Shown: positions 18,404-28,854 of the stretch, piece by piece | How positions within the stretch are numbered: position 1 is the first letter of the stretch | Layout: each line of letters starts with the position of its first letter | NCBI GenBank assembly: GCA_004297945.1 | Contig: SCRC01000060.1 | Location: 37,655 to 101,654, forward strand | From: Candidimonas sp. | GTDB taxonomy: Bacteria > Pseudomonadota > Gammaproteobacteria > Burkholderiales > Burkholderiaceae_B | Length of the DNA: 64,000 nt | Direction: 5' to 3' | Notes under the pieces: model-generated | The model's input: only the letters and a program-made list of their open reading frames with translations | Database searches by the model: none | Told to the model about the DNA's origin: nothing | Position numbers and translations under genes: made by a program

Positions 18404-20293
18404 TCACGACTTCGCCCGCAAATGCGGCAAGGTATAGCGCTGGTTTTGATACATCCAGGCGGGCCACAGCACATGAGCCAGGGCTTCGCGCGCGAGGGCA
18501 GGGTCGACCGCCATCGGCGTATAGGTTTCGGGCGCCGTATAACGGTACTGTGTGGGTTCCCGGTGCGGCTCCAGCACCAGCAGAGCGTCGCCCTTCAGGT
18601 AGCCGTAGTTGTCGCTGTATTGCATCATCGCCCGCCCACCTCCGGCTGCGGTCAGGTCGTGCCCGATCATGGGGTGCTCGGTATGCAAGCCCATAATCGA
18701 GAGCAGCGTGGGCGGCAGATCGATCTGGCTGACCAGGCGGTCGTCGCGCCGGGCGGGTATGTCGGCGCCCAGGATCAGAGCCGGAATATGAAAATGCCGC
18801 AGCGGCACGAGGTTGGCGCCGAATACTCGCGAATCGTGGTCAGCCACAATTAAAAAAACGGTGTTGTCCCAATATGCGGATTGCCTGGCTTTTTTAAAGA
18901 ACTGGCCTATCGCCCAGTCGGCATAGCGTACGCTGTTTTCAACGGTGGCCGGATCGCCGTCGGTTTGGATGCGACCGCTGGGATATTCCCAGGGCGAATG
19001 GTTGGTGACCGAAAACGCCAGCGTAAAAGTGGGCTGTTCGGGCGGGCTGGAGAGTAGTCGATCCAGTTGCGCGAACATGTCTTCGTCGCAGGCGCCCCAG
19101 GTGCCGGCAAAAGCCGGGTTCTTGAACGTGGGGCGGTCGTACAGGTCGTCAAAACCGTTGCCGAAAAAGAAACTTTTCATATTGTCGAAATGCGCTTCAC
19201 CGCCATAGATAAAGCGTGACCGGTAGCCTTGCTGTTTAAGCACCTGGGCCAGCGTGAAGAAATTGCTTTGGGCTCCCGACAAGCGCAAGGCGGCATCGGA
19301 CACGGTGGGCGGGAAGCCTGCAACGACGGCTTCAAGCCCGCGCACCGAGCGGGTTCCGGTGGCATAGGCCTGGGTGAAGTTCCAGGCATGCTCCGCCAGC
19401 TTGTCGAGTTCAGGGGTGAGGCCGGCACCGCCCAGATTGCGGATGTATTGCGCTCCCAGGCTTTCTTCCACGATTATCACGAGGTTGAGCGGCCGGTCGC
19501 GCGAGGCGCTGGGCGTTTGCATATGGAGCGATGGGATGTCGGGGTGGGCGGTGTCCAGCCCGGCGCAGGCATTGACGATGCGGTGCATATCGGCGGCCGG
19601 CATGTCGCCGTATACGTCGGACGCCGAGCGTTCGTTTTTCATGCTGTATACCGCGTAGGCTACGTTGTAGAGCGAATTGAGCGGCAGGGTATTGAGCATG
19701 CTGTCGCCGCAATAGGCGACGGTCGAAGGATTGATGGGACGGTGGCCCAGCGTGCCGCGTATGGCCAGAAACGTGACCGCGCCTGCGGCCAGTGTAAATA
19801 GAGGGCGCAGCCACCATGCCATGACTGCGTCGGGATGAGCGTAGCCGAACAGCCTGTGGCCGATCCATAAGAATAGCGCCAGAATCACCAGGCCGCCGAC
19901 GATTACGGCCTTGTAGCCTTTCCAGAGCATGCCGAATACTTCCTGGGGGTGTTTGAGGTACTCGACGTATAGACGGTTGGGCCGCGTATCGTATTCATAA
20001 ATGAATTGCGGTGTCGAGACTTCCAGCAGCACCAGCAAAAACCAGACGATCTGAAACCATGCGCCTGTGATCGCCACAGCCGCCGGCCAGTGGCCGATCC
20101 AGGGGCTAAGCCATGCCGGGATGCCCGCGAAAATGGCGATTTGATTGGCATCGATGCGCAAGCCCCCTTTTAATATGGGAAGCAGGCCGCCCGCCTGGCG
20201 CACCCGCGGCCATTGCCATGCCGCCAGCAGGCATCGGCTAAGCGTTAAGAGACAAAAGCTTGAAACAATGAAAATCCAGATCTGCGCGCGCAT
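18404..20293 (-). CDS. LTA-synthase-like sulfatase / phosphoglycerol transferase-family membrane protein
   Basis: 629 aa; N-terminal hydrophobic segments, then NLVIIVEESLGAQYIRNLGG...GTRSVRGLEAVVAGFPP...FIYGGEAHFDNMKSFF. Confidence 0.85.
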   Translation of the reverse strand: MRAQIWIFIVSSFCLLTLSRCLLAAWQWPRVRQAGGLLPILKGGLRIDANQIAIFAGIPAWLSPWIGHWPAAVAITGAWFQIVWFLLVLLEVSTPQFIYEYDTRPNRLYVEYLKHPQEVFGMLWKGYKAVIVGGLVILALFLWIGHRLFGYAHPDAVMAWWLRPLFTLAAGAVTFLAIRGTLGHRPINPSTVAYCGDSMLNTLPLNSLYNVAYAVYSMKNERSASDVYGDMPAADMHRIVNACAGLDTAHPDIPSLHMQTPSASRDRPLNLVIIVEESLGAQYIRNLGGAGLTPELDKLAEHAWNFTQAYATGTRSVRGLEAVVAGFPPTVSDAALRLSGAQSNFFTLAQVLKQQGYRSRFIYGGEAHFDNMKSFFFGNGFDDLYDRPTFKNPAFAGTWGACDEDMFAQLDRLLSSPPEQPTFTLAFSVTNHSPWEYPSGRIQTDGDPATVENSVRYADWAIGQFFKKARQSAYWDNTVFLIVADHDSRVFGANLVPLRHFHIPALILGADIPARRDDRLVSQIDLPPTLLSIMGLHTEHPMIGHDLTAAGGGRAMMQYSDNYGYLKGDALLVLEPHREPTQYRYTAPETYTPMAVDPALAREALAHVLWPAWMYQNQRYTLPHLRAKS

Positions 20294-20422
20294 GGTGTGG
20301 GCAAGAGGTGTCTAACTATGTCAGTGTATATGCATATATTTAGTCTATTGCGCTGTACTGGCTTATATTGCGTACAATTTATTCGCACTAGTCTACCCTT
20401 TGCTAAAAACAGGAAGCACATC

Positions 20423-21634
20423 ATGTACCGAACGGGATGTTACGCCAGATTGCTTGGCGTCTTTACCTTGAGCGTTGTAGCGTTTTCTTCGTCCGCCCAG
20501 GGGACGATCACCATTGGCGAGCTTAATAGCTATAAAACCCAGCCGGCGTTTTTGGGCCCGTACAAGCATGGCATGGAATTGGCGATCGAGCAGGTGAATG
20601 CGGCCGGCGGCGTTAACGGCAAAAAGCTTGCGCTGGTCACGCGCGACGATAACTCCAATCCGGGCGATGCCGTCCGCGCCGCAGAAGAGCTTCTTACTCG
20701 CGACAAAGCGGACGTGTTGTGCGGCACATTCCTGTCCAATATTGGTTTGGCGGTCACGGATTTTGCCAGACATAAAAAGGTTTTTTTCCTGGCCAGCGAG
20801 CCGCTTACCGACAAGATCGTTTGGGCTGACGGCAATCACTACACCTTTCGCCTCAGGGCTTCCACCTATATGCAGGTGGCCATGCTGATTCCGGCCGCAG
20901 TCAAAATGAACAAGAAGCGCTGGGCGGTGGTGTATCCCAATTACGAGTATGGGCAGTCGGCTGTTGCAACCTTCAAGAAGTTGCTCAAGGCCGCGCAGCC
21001 CGATGTCGAATTCGTCGCCGAACAGGCCACCCCGCTGGGCAAGATTGATGCGGGCAATGTTGTGCAGGCGCTGTCCGACGCCAAGCCCGAGGCGCTGTTC
21101 AATGTCTTGTTTGCGGGCGATCTGGCGAAATTCGTGCGTGCCGGCACTCAGCGTAATTTTTTCAAACATCTGTCCGTAGTCAGTCTGTTGACTGGCGAGC
21201 CGGAGTACCTGGATCCTCTGGGCAATGAGACTCCGGTGGGCTGGGTAGTCACCGGCTACCCCTGGTATGCCATCGACACGCCCGAACACAAAAAGTTTTT
21301 GGACGCGTATCGGGCCAGGTTTCACGACTACCCGCGCCTGGGCTCGGTCGTGGGCTACAACACAATTATGTCGCTCGCCACGGGCATCGGCCGCGCCGGC
21401 TCAACCGATACCGAGGCGCTGGTGAAGGCCTTTAAAAACCTGCCGGTCAATACCCCGTTTGGCCCCATTGTGTATCGTGGCATCGATCATCAGTCGACGA
21501 TGGGCGCTTATGTTGGAACCCTGGCGATCAAAAACGGCAAGGGGGTTATGGAAAACTTCAAGTATGTGGATGGCGCCCAGGTTCAGCCCAGCGACGCGCA
21601 AGTCAGGAAGTGGCGTCCGGCCAGCGCCGACTAA
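20423..21634 (+). CDS. branched-chain amino acid-type ABC substrate-binding protein
   Basis: Signal peptide MYRTGCYARLLGVFTLSVVAFSSSAQ; ITIGELNSYKTQPAFLGPYKHGMELAIEQVNAAGGVNGKKLALVTRDDNSNPGDAVRAAEEL. Confidence 0.9.
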   Translation: MYRTGCYARLLGVFTLSVVAFSSSAQGTITIGELNSYKTQPAFLGPYKHGMELAIEQVNAAGGVNGKKLALVTRDDNSNPGDAVRAAEELLTRDKADVLCGTFLSNIGLAVTDFARHKKVFFLASEPLTDKIVWADGNHYTFRLRASTYMQVAMLIPAAVKMNKKRWAVVYPNYEYGQSAVATFKKLLKAAQPDVEFVAEQATPLGKIDAGNVVQALSDAKPEALFNVLFAGDLAKFVRAGTQRNFFKHLSVVSLLTGEPEYLDPLGNETPVGWVVTGYPWYAIDTPEHKKFLDAYRARFHDYPRLGSVVGYNTIMSLATGIGRAGSTDTEALVKAFKNLPVNTPFGPIVYRGIDHQSTMGAYVGTLAIKNGKGVMENFKYVDGAQVQPSDAQVRKWRPASAD

Positions 21635-21658
21635 CTCCGAAAAGACGCGCTACCCGCA

Positions 21659-23599
21659 GTGGTAGCGCCCGACCTCATGCATTTTAGCGGCTTTATTGTT
21701 CAGTTTCTGAATGGCCTGGCAGAAGCGTCATCGCTCTTTCTCGTGGCGGCCGGGCTGTCGCTTATTTTTGGCGTCACGCGCATTGTCAACTTTGCGCATG
21801 GTTCGCTATACATGCTGGGCATATATATTGCGTACACGTTCACCCGACACTGGGGGCAGGGGCCCTTGGGTTTTTGGCTATGTCTGATTGCGGCGGCGCT
21901 ATGCGTGGGCGCGCTGGGCGCCGCGCTGGAAATCGGCTTGCTGCGGCGCATTTACCGAGCGCCCGAGATGTTCCAGTTGCTGGCGACTTTCGCGCTGGTA
22001 TTGGTTATTAACGACGCCACGCTCTGGTTGTGGGGCCCCGACGATTTGCTGGGGCCGCTAGCCCCTGGCCTGAGCGGCGCGATTCCTGTTTTTGATCGTT
22101 ATTTGCCCGTCTACGATCTTGCGCTGATTGTCCTGGGCCCGTTTGTGCTGGTGTGCGTTTGGCTGTTATTGACCCGCACGCGCTGGGGCGCACTGATACG
22201 GGCAGCTACCCAGGATCGTGAAATGCTGGGCGCGCTGGGCGTGAATCAGGCCTGGCTGTTCACGAGCGTGTTTGCCTTGGGGGCTTTTCTTGCGGCTTTT
22301 GGCGGGGCTGTGCAGATACCCAGGCAACCGGCGAATCTCAGTCTGGACATGAGTGTTATTGGCGATGCGTTTGTGGTGGTGGTGGTCGGAGGCATGGGGT
22401 CGATTCCAGGCGCCTATCTGGCCGCCCTGATTATTGCGCAGGTCAAGGCGCTTTGCATTGTGTTGGGTGTAGTGTCTTTCGGCGGCTTTGAATTTGCGTT
22501 TCCCAAGCTCACTTTGGTGGCGGAATTCATATTCATGGCGTTGGTGCTGGTGTTTCGTCCCTGGGGTTTGCTGGGCAAGCCCTTGGCGGCAATCCGCAAT
22601 ACCGACGCGCCTGAAGCGTCGTCAGGGCAATCACCAGGAGGCTGGTTCAAGATGGCCCTGCTGGCGCTGGTATTGGCCTTGATGGCGTTGCCGCTGCTGG
22701 CCCACACCTTTCCGTATGCACCGGTGTTGGCGCTGGATATCATCGTGGCCGTTTTGTTTGCGGCCAGTTTGCATTTCATGATGGGGCCGGGCGGCATGCC
22801 TTCCTTCGGGCATGCGGCGTATTTCGGTTTGGGCGCCTACGGAGCGGCCCTGCTTTTCAAAATGGCGGGCTGGCACATGGTTGCCGCTTTGGCCGGCGCC
22901 CTGATTGTGGCCGGCGCCGGAGCCGTGATTTTTGGCTGGTTCTGCGTGCGTCTCTCGGGCGTGTATCTGGCCATGCTGACGCTGGCGTTTGCACAAATCA
23001 TATGGTCGGTGGCGTATCAGTGGGATACCTTTACAGGAGGGTCCAACGGCATAATTGGCATTTGGCCGCCCGACTGGTTAGCGGGCGCAGGCTACTATTA
23101 TTTTGCGCTCGCCATGGTGGTACTTGCGTTGCTGGCCTTGCGGCGAGCCGTGTTTTCTCCTTTTGGCCTGGCCCTCAGGGCCAGCCGCGACTCAGCCCTG
23201 CGCGCCGATGCGCTGGGAGTCGACGTCAAAGGCGTGCAGTGGGCCGCCTTTGTCGTGGCCGGCGCATGGGCCGGGCTGGCGGGCGCCTTGTATGTGTTTT
23301 CCAAAGGCAGCGCCTCACCCGACGTCATTTCCATCCAAAAATCGGTGGATGGGCTGATCATGGTGATGCTCGGAGGCGTGCAGACATTGGCTGGGCCTAT
23401 AGTCGGTGCGGCCGCATTCAAAATGCTGCAAGATTATTTTTCGGGTATTACGCAATATTGGCACGCTTTGCTGGGTGGAGTAATACTGCTGCTGGTTCTG
23501 GCATTTCCAGAAGGGATTGCGGGCTCTTGTAAACGGCTGCTGGCCTCGCGCCAGGCACAATCATCCGGGTCAATTCAAGACGGGCGAGGTTCAGCATGA
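21659..23599 (+). CDS. fused branched-chain amino acid-type ABC permease (LivH-LivM in one polypeptide)
   Basis: 646 aa; N-half GLSLIFGVTRIVNFAHGSLYMLGIYIAY (LivH-like), C-half MMGPGGMPSFGHAAYFGLGAYGAAL and FTGGSNGIIGIWP (LivM-like); start may be 21677. Confidence 0.9.
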   Translation: MVAPDLMHFSGFIVQFLNGLAEASSLFLVAAGLSLIFGVTRIVNFAHGSLYMLGIYIAYTFTRHWGQGPLGFWLCLIAAALCVGALGAALEIGLLRRIYRAPEMFQLLATFALVLVINDATLWLWGPDDLLGPLAPGLSGAIPVFDRYLPVYDLALIVLGPFVLVCVWLLLTRTRWGALIRAATQDREMLGALGVNQAWLFTSVFALGAFLAAFGGAVQIPRQPANLSLDMSVIGDAFVVVVVGGMGSIPGAYLAALIIAQVKALCIVLGVVSFGGFEFAFPKLTLVAEFIFMALVLVFRPWGLLGKPLAAIRNTDAPEASSGQSPGGWFKMALLALVLALMALPLLAHTFPYAPVLALDIIVAVLFAASLHFMMGPGGMPSFGHAAYFGLGAYGAALLFKMAGWHMVAALAGALIVAGAGAVIFGWFCVRLSGVYLAMLTLAFAQIIWSVAYQWDTFTGGSNGIIGIWPPDWLAGAGYYYFALAMVVLALLALRRAVFSPFGLALRASRDSALRADALGVDVKGVQWAAFVVAGAWAGLAGALYVFSKGSASPDVISIQKSVDGLIMVMLGGVQTLAGPIVGAAAFKMLQDYFSGITQYWHALLGGVILLLVLAFPEGIAGSCKRLLASRQAQSSGSIQDGRGSA

Positions 23600-24372
23600 G
23601 CCTGCTCGCGGTCGCAGATTTGAAGAAAAGCTTTGGCGGCAACGTGGCGGTCGGGGGCGTCAGTTTCGAATTGGCGGCCGGGGAGTTGCTTGCGCTGATA
23701 GGCCCAAACGGCGCTGGAAAATCAACCATATTCAATATGATCGGCGGACAGTTGGCCGCTGATTCGGGATCGATCACCTTGGGCGGTACGTCGTTGCAGG
23801 GCTTGTCCTCGCGCAGGATCGCCCGTCTGGGTGTGGGGCGTACGTTTCAGATTGCGGCCACATTTTCGTCGATGACAGTGCTGGAAAATATCCAGATGGC
23901 CTTGGTGGCGCGCCACGGACGGGTCTATTCGTTCTGGCATCCCGCGCGCGATATCTACCGTCTGGACGCGCTGGCGCTGCTGGCCCAGGTGGGCATGGGG
24001 GAACACGCTTGCAAGCCTTGTCGCGAGCTGGCTTATGGCGACGTAAAGCGTGTCGAGCTGGCGATGGGGCTGGCCAATGACCCCAAGTTGTTGTTGATGG
24101 ATGAACCTACCGCTGGCATGGCTTCTCACGAGCGCCACGCTTTATTTTCCCTGATAAAAGGCCTGGCCGTAAAGCGCAGGATGGCGGTGCTGTTTACTGA
24201 ACACAGCATGGATGTGGTGTTTGCCTACGCCGACCGGATCATTGTCCTTGCGCGCGGCAGCCTGATCGCGCAAGGCAGTGCCCAGGACGTGCGCAATCAT
24301 CCGAAGGTTCAAGAGGTCTACTTTGGCTCGGGCAAAACCTTTGAAGCGCCCGCAGTGGGGGTGGCATCGTGA
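23596..24372 (+). CDS. ABC transporter ATP-binding protein (LivG-like)
   Basis: Walker A GPNGAGKSTIF, LLLMDEPTAGM; 4-bp overlap with the fused permease. Confidence 0.93.
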   Translation: MSLLAVADLKKSFGGNVAVGGVSFELAAGELLALIGPNGAGKSTIFNMIGGQLAADSGSITLGGTSLQGLSSRRIARLGVGRTFQIAATFSSMTVLENIQMALVARHGRVYSFWHPARDIYRLDALALLAQVGMGEHACKPCRELAYGDVKRVELAMGLANDPKLLLMDEPTAGMASHERHALFSLIKGLAVKRRMAVLFTEHSMDVVFAYADRIIVLARGSLIAQGSAQDVRNHPKVQEVYFGSGKTFEAPAVGVAS

Positions 24373-25106
24373 ATGCTGCGTCGGTCGCTCTGCTCTCGGT
24401 GCGAGGTCTGGACGCCTGGTATGGTGCGGCGCGCATCTTGTATGGAATTGATCTGGAAGTGCGGCGTGGCGAAGTGGTCGCTTTGATGGGGCGTAACGGA
24501 GCGGGCAAATCGACGACACTCAAGGCCATCATGAATCTGGGTCTGCGGCGCTTCGGGCAAATAAGCTTCATGGGACATTCCATCACGGCAAGCAAGCCTT
24601 TCCAGATTGCTCGTCTGGGTGTGGGCTATGTGCCTGAAGACCGTCGCCTTTTTACCGGCCTCAGCGTCCGTCAAAATCTGGATTTGGGGCGTCAGCCGGA
24701 ACGGCATTGGCCTGATGGCCGGGCGGTTTCGGCCTGGACCATTGAGGCGTTATTCGATTTGTTCCCGATTTTGCGACCTTTGGAAAGCCGGCAGGCGGGC
24801 ACATTGAGCGGTGGCGAGCAGCAGATGCTGACAGTGGCCAGAACCTTGATGGGCAACCCTTATGTCGTGCTGCTTGATGAGCCGTCCGAAGGTGTGGCTC
24901 CGATTGTCGTGGAACAAATGGTCGCCATGATCCTGACGTTGAAGCAACAAGGAACGAGCATTTTGCTGTCAGAGCAGAACATTCATTTTGCGCAACTCGT
25001 CGCCGATCGGGCGTATGTGCTGGAAAAAGGCCTTGTGCAATATAGCGGCACGATGCAAGAGATGCGCCAAAGCCCTGAAGTCATTCGCAGTTATCTGGCG
25101 ATATGA
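24369..25106 (+). CDS. ABC transporter ATP-binding protein (LivF-like)
   Basis: Walker A GRNGAGKSTT, LSGGEQQMLTVARTLM, VVLLDEPSEG. Confidence 0.93.
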   Translation: MNAASVALLSVRGLDAWYGAARILYGIDLEVRRGEVVALMGRNGAGKSTTLKAIMNLGLRRFGQISFMGHSITASKPFQIARLGVGYVPEDRRLFTGLSVRQNLDLGRQPERHWPDGRAVSAWTIEALFDLFPILRPLESRQAGTLSGGEQQMLTVARTLMGNPYVVLLDEPSEGVAPIVVEQMVAMILTLKQQGTSILLSEQNIHFAQLVADRAYVLEKGLVQYSGTMQEMRQSPEVIRSYLAI

Positions 25107-25120
25107 GGGCGGGTATGTTT

Positions 25121-25147
25121 TGTAGCGCCACCCCTTGTGGGTGGCAT
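25121..25147. repeat. REP/BIME-like repeat, single unit with swapped stem pair
   Basis: TGTAGCGCCACCCCTTGTGGGTGGCAT (GCCACCC/GGGTGGC instead of GGCACCC/GGGTGCC). Confidence 0.85.
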
Positions 25148-25152
25148 CTCAT

Positions 25153-28100
25153 CTACGCCACCCGGCTTAACTCCGTCGCGCCGCGATAACGCTGCAACAA
25201 CATCTCCCTGCGCTTTTGCGCCGCTACCAGATTCGCTTCTTTGATATGGCCAAAGCCCCGTATATCGTCGGGCAATTTGGCCAGATCGATGGCGAACTCT
25301 ATATTGTGCGCGTTGACGCTCTGCGCCAGTTCCTGCAGCAGAGCCAGGTAATCGTCCACCAATTGGCGTTCCTGCCGGCGCTCGGCGGTTTTGCCAAAGA
25401 CATCCAGAGCCGTACCGCGCAAGCCCTTGAATTTTGTCAGCAGCCTGAACGCATGCATCATCCACGGGCCATACTGCTTTTTAATCAAATGGCCTTTGTC
25501 GTCCTTTTTTGCCAGCAGCGGGGGCGCCAGATAAAACTTCAGTCGATAGTCTTTACCCGGCTCTCCTTCAAACTGCGCGCGCAGCTTATCGGTAAAAGCC
25601 GGATCAGCGTAAAGCCGCGCCACCTCGTACTCGTCCTTGTAGGCCATGAGTTTGGCCAGGTTCTGTGCGATAGCGCGTGTCAGTTCTTGCGCCTGGTCGC
25701 CGCTGATGGAATTTTGGCGTGTCTGAATGGATTTCACCGCGTCGACATAGCGTTTCGCGTAAGCGGCGTTCTGATATGCCGTAAGCATTTGAGCATTTCG
25801 TTCAATGAGCGCGGCCAGCGTTTCGGGCATGGCAATAACCTGCGCCGTGGTTTCCGGCATCTTGGAGGCTTCGGATTTTTGCAACCCTGGCGTAACCGCT
25901 GCTGACCCATTTTCGGCAATGGCACGGCCCCACTCGAAGGCGGCCAGGTTTTTTTCCACCATCACGTCGTTGAGCTCAATGGCGCGCACGAGGCTTTCGT
26001 GCGAAAGCGGCACCCAGCCTTTTTGCCAGACATAACCCAGCATTAACGGGTTCGTGTAGATGCCATCGCCCAATAGCTGGACAGCGAGCGCCCGGGCATC
26101 GATGAACTCGCAATCCTGGCCTATGGCTTCTTTGAGATTGTGTTCGGCCGGGCTTTCCGGAAACTGCCATTTCGGGTTTTTGATGAACTCGGCGGTAGGC
26201 GTATTGGCGCTATTGATGGCGGCCTGCGTTACGCCTTTTTGAACGCTTGCCAGTACTTCGGCCGAGGTCGACACGATAGAGTCGCAACCGATGATGAGTT
26301 CGGCTTCGCCCGTGGCGATTCGGGTTGCGTGAATGTCGTCGGGTGTAGCGGCTATCTGTACGTGGCTGAGTACCGCGCCGCCTTTTTGCGCCAGGCCAGT
26401 CATGTCGAGGATTGTCACCCCTTTGTTCTCAAGGTGTGCGGCCATGCCCAGCAGCCCGCCTATGGTGACGACGCCTGTGCCGCCTATGCCGGTCACCAGT
26501 ATGCCGTAGGTGCCGTGTATTGCAGGCAACGCGGGAACAGGCAAATCGACTGTAGCGGGGCTACCGGCCTGCAAAGTACGGGTTTTGGGCCTTTTGACCT
26601 GAGCGCCTTCGGCCATGACGAAGCTGGGGCAAAAGCCGTTGACACAGGAAAAATCCTTATTGCATGAAGACTGATTGATCTTGCGTTTGGTGCCTTGCGG
26701 TGTTTCCAGGGGCTCGACAGAAAGGCAATTGGATTTGACTGAGCAGTCGCCGCAACCTTCGCAGACCGCGTCGTTGATAAAGACGCGGCGGGCGGGATCG
26801 GGATAGGTGCCCCGTTTGCGGCGCCGGCGCTTCTCGGTGGCACAGGTCTGGTCGTAGACCAGAACCGTGGTGCCTTCGACCTCGCGCAATTCGCGTTGTA
26901 CCCGGTCGAGTTCGTCACGATGGTAGACAGGAGGGTTGCCCACCAGCGCGACGCCCCGGTATTTTTCTGGCTCGTCGGTGACGACGACAATTTTCCTGGC
27001 GCCTTCGGCCTGCACTTGCGCAATGACGTCGGTGACCTTCAGGGTGCCATCTACAGGTTGGCCGCCCGTCATGGCGACCGCGTCGTTATACAGAATCTTG
27101 TAGGTAATGTTGGCGTTGGCGGCAATCGCGGCGCGTATGGCCAGGATGCCCGAATGAAAATAGGTGCCGTCGCCCAGATTTGCGAAAATGTGCTTGGCCG
27201 TGGTGAACGATTTCTGGCCGATCCAGGCCGCTCCTTCGCCGCCCATCTGGCTAAAGGTGGATGTGTCGCGATCCATCCAGATGGTCATGTAGTGGCAACC
27301 TATGCCAGCCATGGCGCGCGAACCCTCGGGCACCCGGGTGGAGGTGTTGTGCGGACAGCCGGAGCAGAACCACGGCTTGCGTTCGGCGACGATAATGGGC
27401 TGCAATCGTTCTTGTTCTTTGGCGTCGATAATGGCTACGCGTGCGGTGATCCGGGCCCGTATGTCTGCGGGCAGAACGGCCTTTTCCAGGCGTTTGGCGA
27501 TGGCGCGGGCGACTTGGGCAGGCGATAATTCGCCTTGCGGGGGCAGCAGCCAGTCGCCTCGGGGTATCGACCACTCGCCCGCTGCGTTGTCTTTTTCGTT
27601 GAACTTTCCGTATACCTTGGGGCGCACATCGTCGCGCCAGTTGTATAGTTCTTCCTTCAGGGCGTATTCCAGAATTTGCCGCTTTTCTTCAACCACCAGG
27701 ATTTCTTCCAGGCCGGTAGCAAACTCGCGCGCATCCAGCGCATTCAAAGGCCACACGCAGCCAACCTTTAGCACGCGTATGCCGATTTGCGCGCAGCTGC
27801 GTTCATCCAGACCCAGATCGGCCAGCGCCTGACGGGTGTCCAGGTAGGCCTTGCCGGCCGCCATGATGCCTAATCGCGCTTGAGGGCTGTCGATAACAAT
27901 GCGGTTGAGCTTGTTGGCGCGCACGTACGCCAAAGCGGCGTACCATTTGTAGTTCATCAGCCGCGCTTCCTGCACGAGCGGCGGATCGGGCCAGCGTATG
28001 TTCAGGCCCTCCGGAGGCAAGGCGAAATCGGTCGGGATGACGATATTGGCGCGATCGGGATCGATATCGACCGAGGCGGTGGACTCAACCACATCAGTCA

Positions 28101-28734
28101 CGCATTTCATGGCCACCCACAATCCCGAATAGCGGCTCATGGCCCATCCGTGCAAACCGTAATCCAGATATTCCTGCACATTGGCCGGGTATAAGACGGG
28201 TAGCCCGGCGGCCTGAAAGACGTGTTCGGATTGATGCGCAAGCGTAGACGACTTGGCGGCGTGGTCGTCGCCCGCCAGCACCAGCACACCGCCGTATTGA
28301 GAGGTTCCGGCCGAGTTGGCGTGTTTGAATACATCTATGGATCGATCAACCCCGGGCCCTTTGCCGTACCACATGCCAAACACGCCGTCGCGCGTGGCGT
28401 CCGGGTAGAGGTTGACTTGCTGTGATCCCCAAACGGCGGTCGCTGCCAGGTCTTCGTTCACGCCGGGCTGAAAGACGATGTCGCGGTCGACCAGGTGCTG
28501 CTTGGCTTTCCACAATGATTGATCAAGCCCGCCTAGTGGCGAGCCGCGGTAGCCGGAAATAAACCCGGCCGTATTCAGGCCTGCGCGTTTGTCACCCAGT
28601 TTTTGCAACATGGGCAGGCGCACCAGCGCCTGCGTGCCGCTCATGTAGGCGCGGCCTTTTTCGAGCGTGTACTTGTCGTCAAGGCTTACCTTGGCGAGCC
28701 GGGAAAGCACCGCCTGATCAAGGGGGGCATTCAT
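25153..28734 (-). CDS. indolepyruvate ferredoxin oxidoreductase family protein (fused subunits)
   Basis: 1193 aa; GCPHNTSTRVPEGSRAMAGIGCHYM, TPP-type core, ferredoxin-like CEGCGDCSVKSNCLSV, C-terminal gamma-like domain GTYGILVTGIGGTGVVTIGGLLGMAA. Confidence 0.93.
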   Translation of the reverse strand: MNAPLDQAVLSRLAKVSLDDKYTLEKGRAYMSGTQALVRLPMLQKLGDKRAGLNTAGFISGYRGSPLGGLDQSLWKAKQHLVDRDIVFQPGVNEDLAATAVWGSQQVNLYPDATRDGVFGMWYGKGPGVDRSIDVFKHANSAGTSQYGGVLVLAGDDHAAKSSTLAHQSEHVFQAAGLPVLYPANVQEYLDYGLHGWAMSRYSGLWVAMKCVTDVVESTASVDIDPDRANIVIPTDFALPPEGLNIRWPDPPLVQEARLMNYKWYAALAYVRANKLNRIVIDSPQARLGIMAAGKAYLDTRQALADLGLDERSCAQIGIRVLKVGCVWPLNALDAREFATGLEEILVVEEKRQILEYALKEELYNWRDDVRPKVYGKFNEKDNAAGEWSIPRGDWLLPPQGELSPAQVARAIAKRLEKAVLPADIRARITARVAIIDAKEQERLQPIIVAERKPWFCSGCPHNTSTRVPEGSRAMAGIGCHYMTIWMDRDTSTFSQMGGEGAAWIGQKSFTTAKHIFANLGDGTYFHSGILAIRAAIAANANITYKILYNDAVAMTGGQPVDGTLKVTDVIAQVQAEGARKIVVVTDEPEKYRGVALVGNPPVYHRDELDRVQRELREVEGTTVLVYDQTCATEKRRRRKRGTYPDPARRVFINDAVCEGCGDCSVKSNCLSVEPLETPQGTKRKINQSSCNKDFSCVNGFCPSFVMAEGAQVKRPKTRTLQAGSPATVDLPVPALPAIHGTYGILVTGIGGTGVVTIGGLLGMAAHLENKGVTILDMTGLAQKGGAVLSHVQIAATPDDIHATRIATGEAELIIGCDSIVSTSAEVLASVQKGVTQAAINSANTPTAEFIKNPKWQFPESPAEHNLKEAIGQDCEFIDARALAVQLLGDGIYTNPLMLGYVWQKGWVPLSHESLVRAIELNDVMVEKNLAAFEWGRAIAENGSAAVTPGLQKSEASKMPETTAQVIAMPETLAALIERNAQMLTAYQNAAYAKRYVDAVKSIQTRQNSISGDQAQELTRAIAQNLAKLMAYKDEYEVARLYADPAFTDKLRAQFEGEPGKDYRLKFYLAPPLLAKKDDKGHLIKKQYGPWMMHAFRLLTKFKGLRGTALDVFGKTAERRQERQLVDDYLALLQELAQSVNAHNIEFAIDLAKLPDDIRGFGHIKEANLVAAQKRREMLLQRYRGATELSRVA

Positions 28735-28854
28735 CGCGCGTCTCCTGCTGGGGTAGATTGTTAGTATAGGTTTAAGGCTTGTTGCCTGCGTCGGGCCAAG
28801 ACCTGTCGCTAGTGTAGGTATTTATTATGGTATTGCAAAGTTTGGGTAACTCCA

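Noticed and set aside
20393-21325. 310-aa minus-strand ORF opposite the second Liv-type binding protein
   Set aside because: Antisense to a clear signal-peptide-bearing binding protein; no family resemblance.
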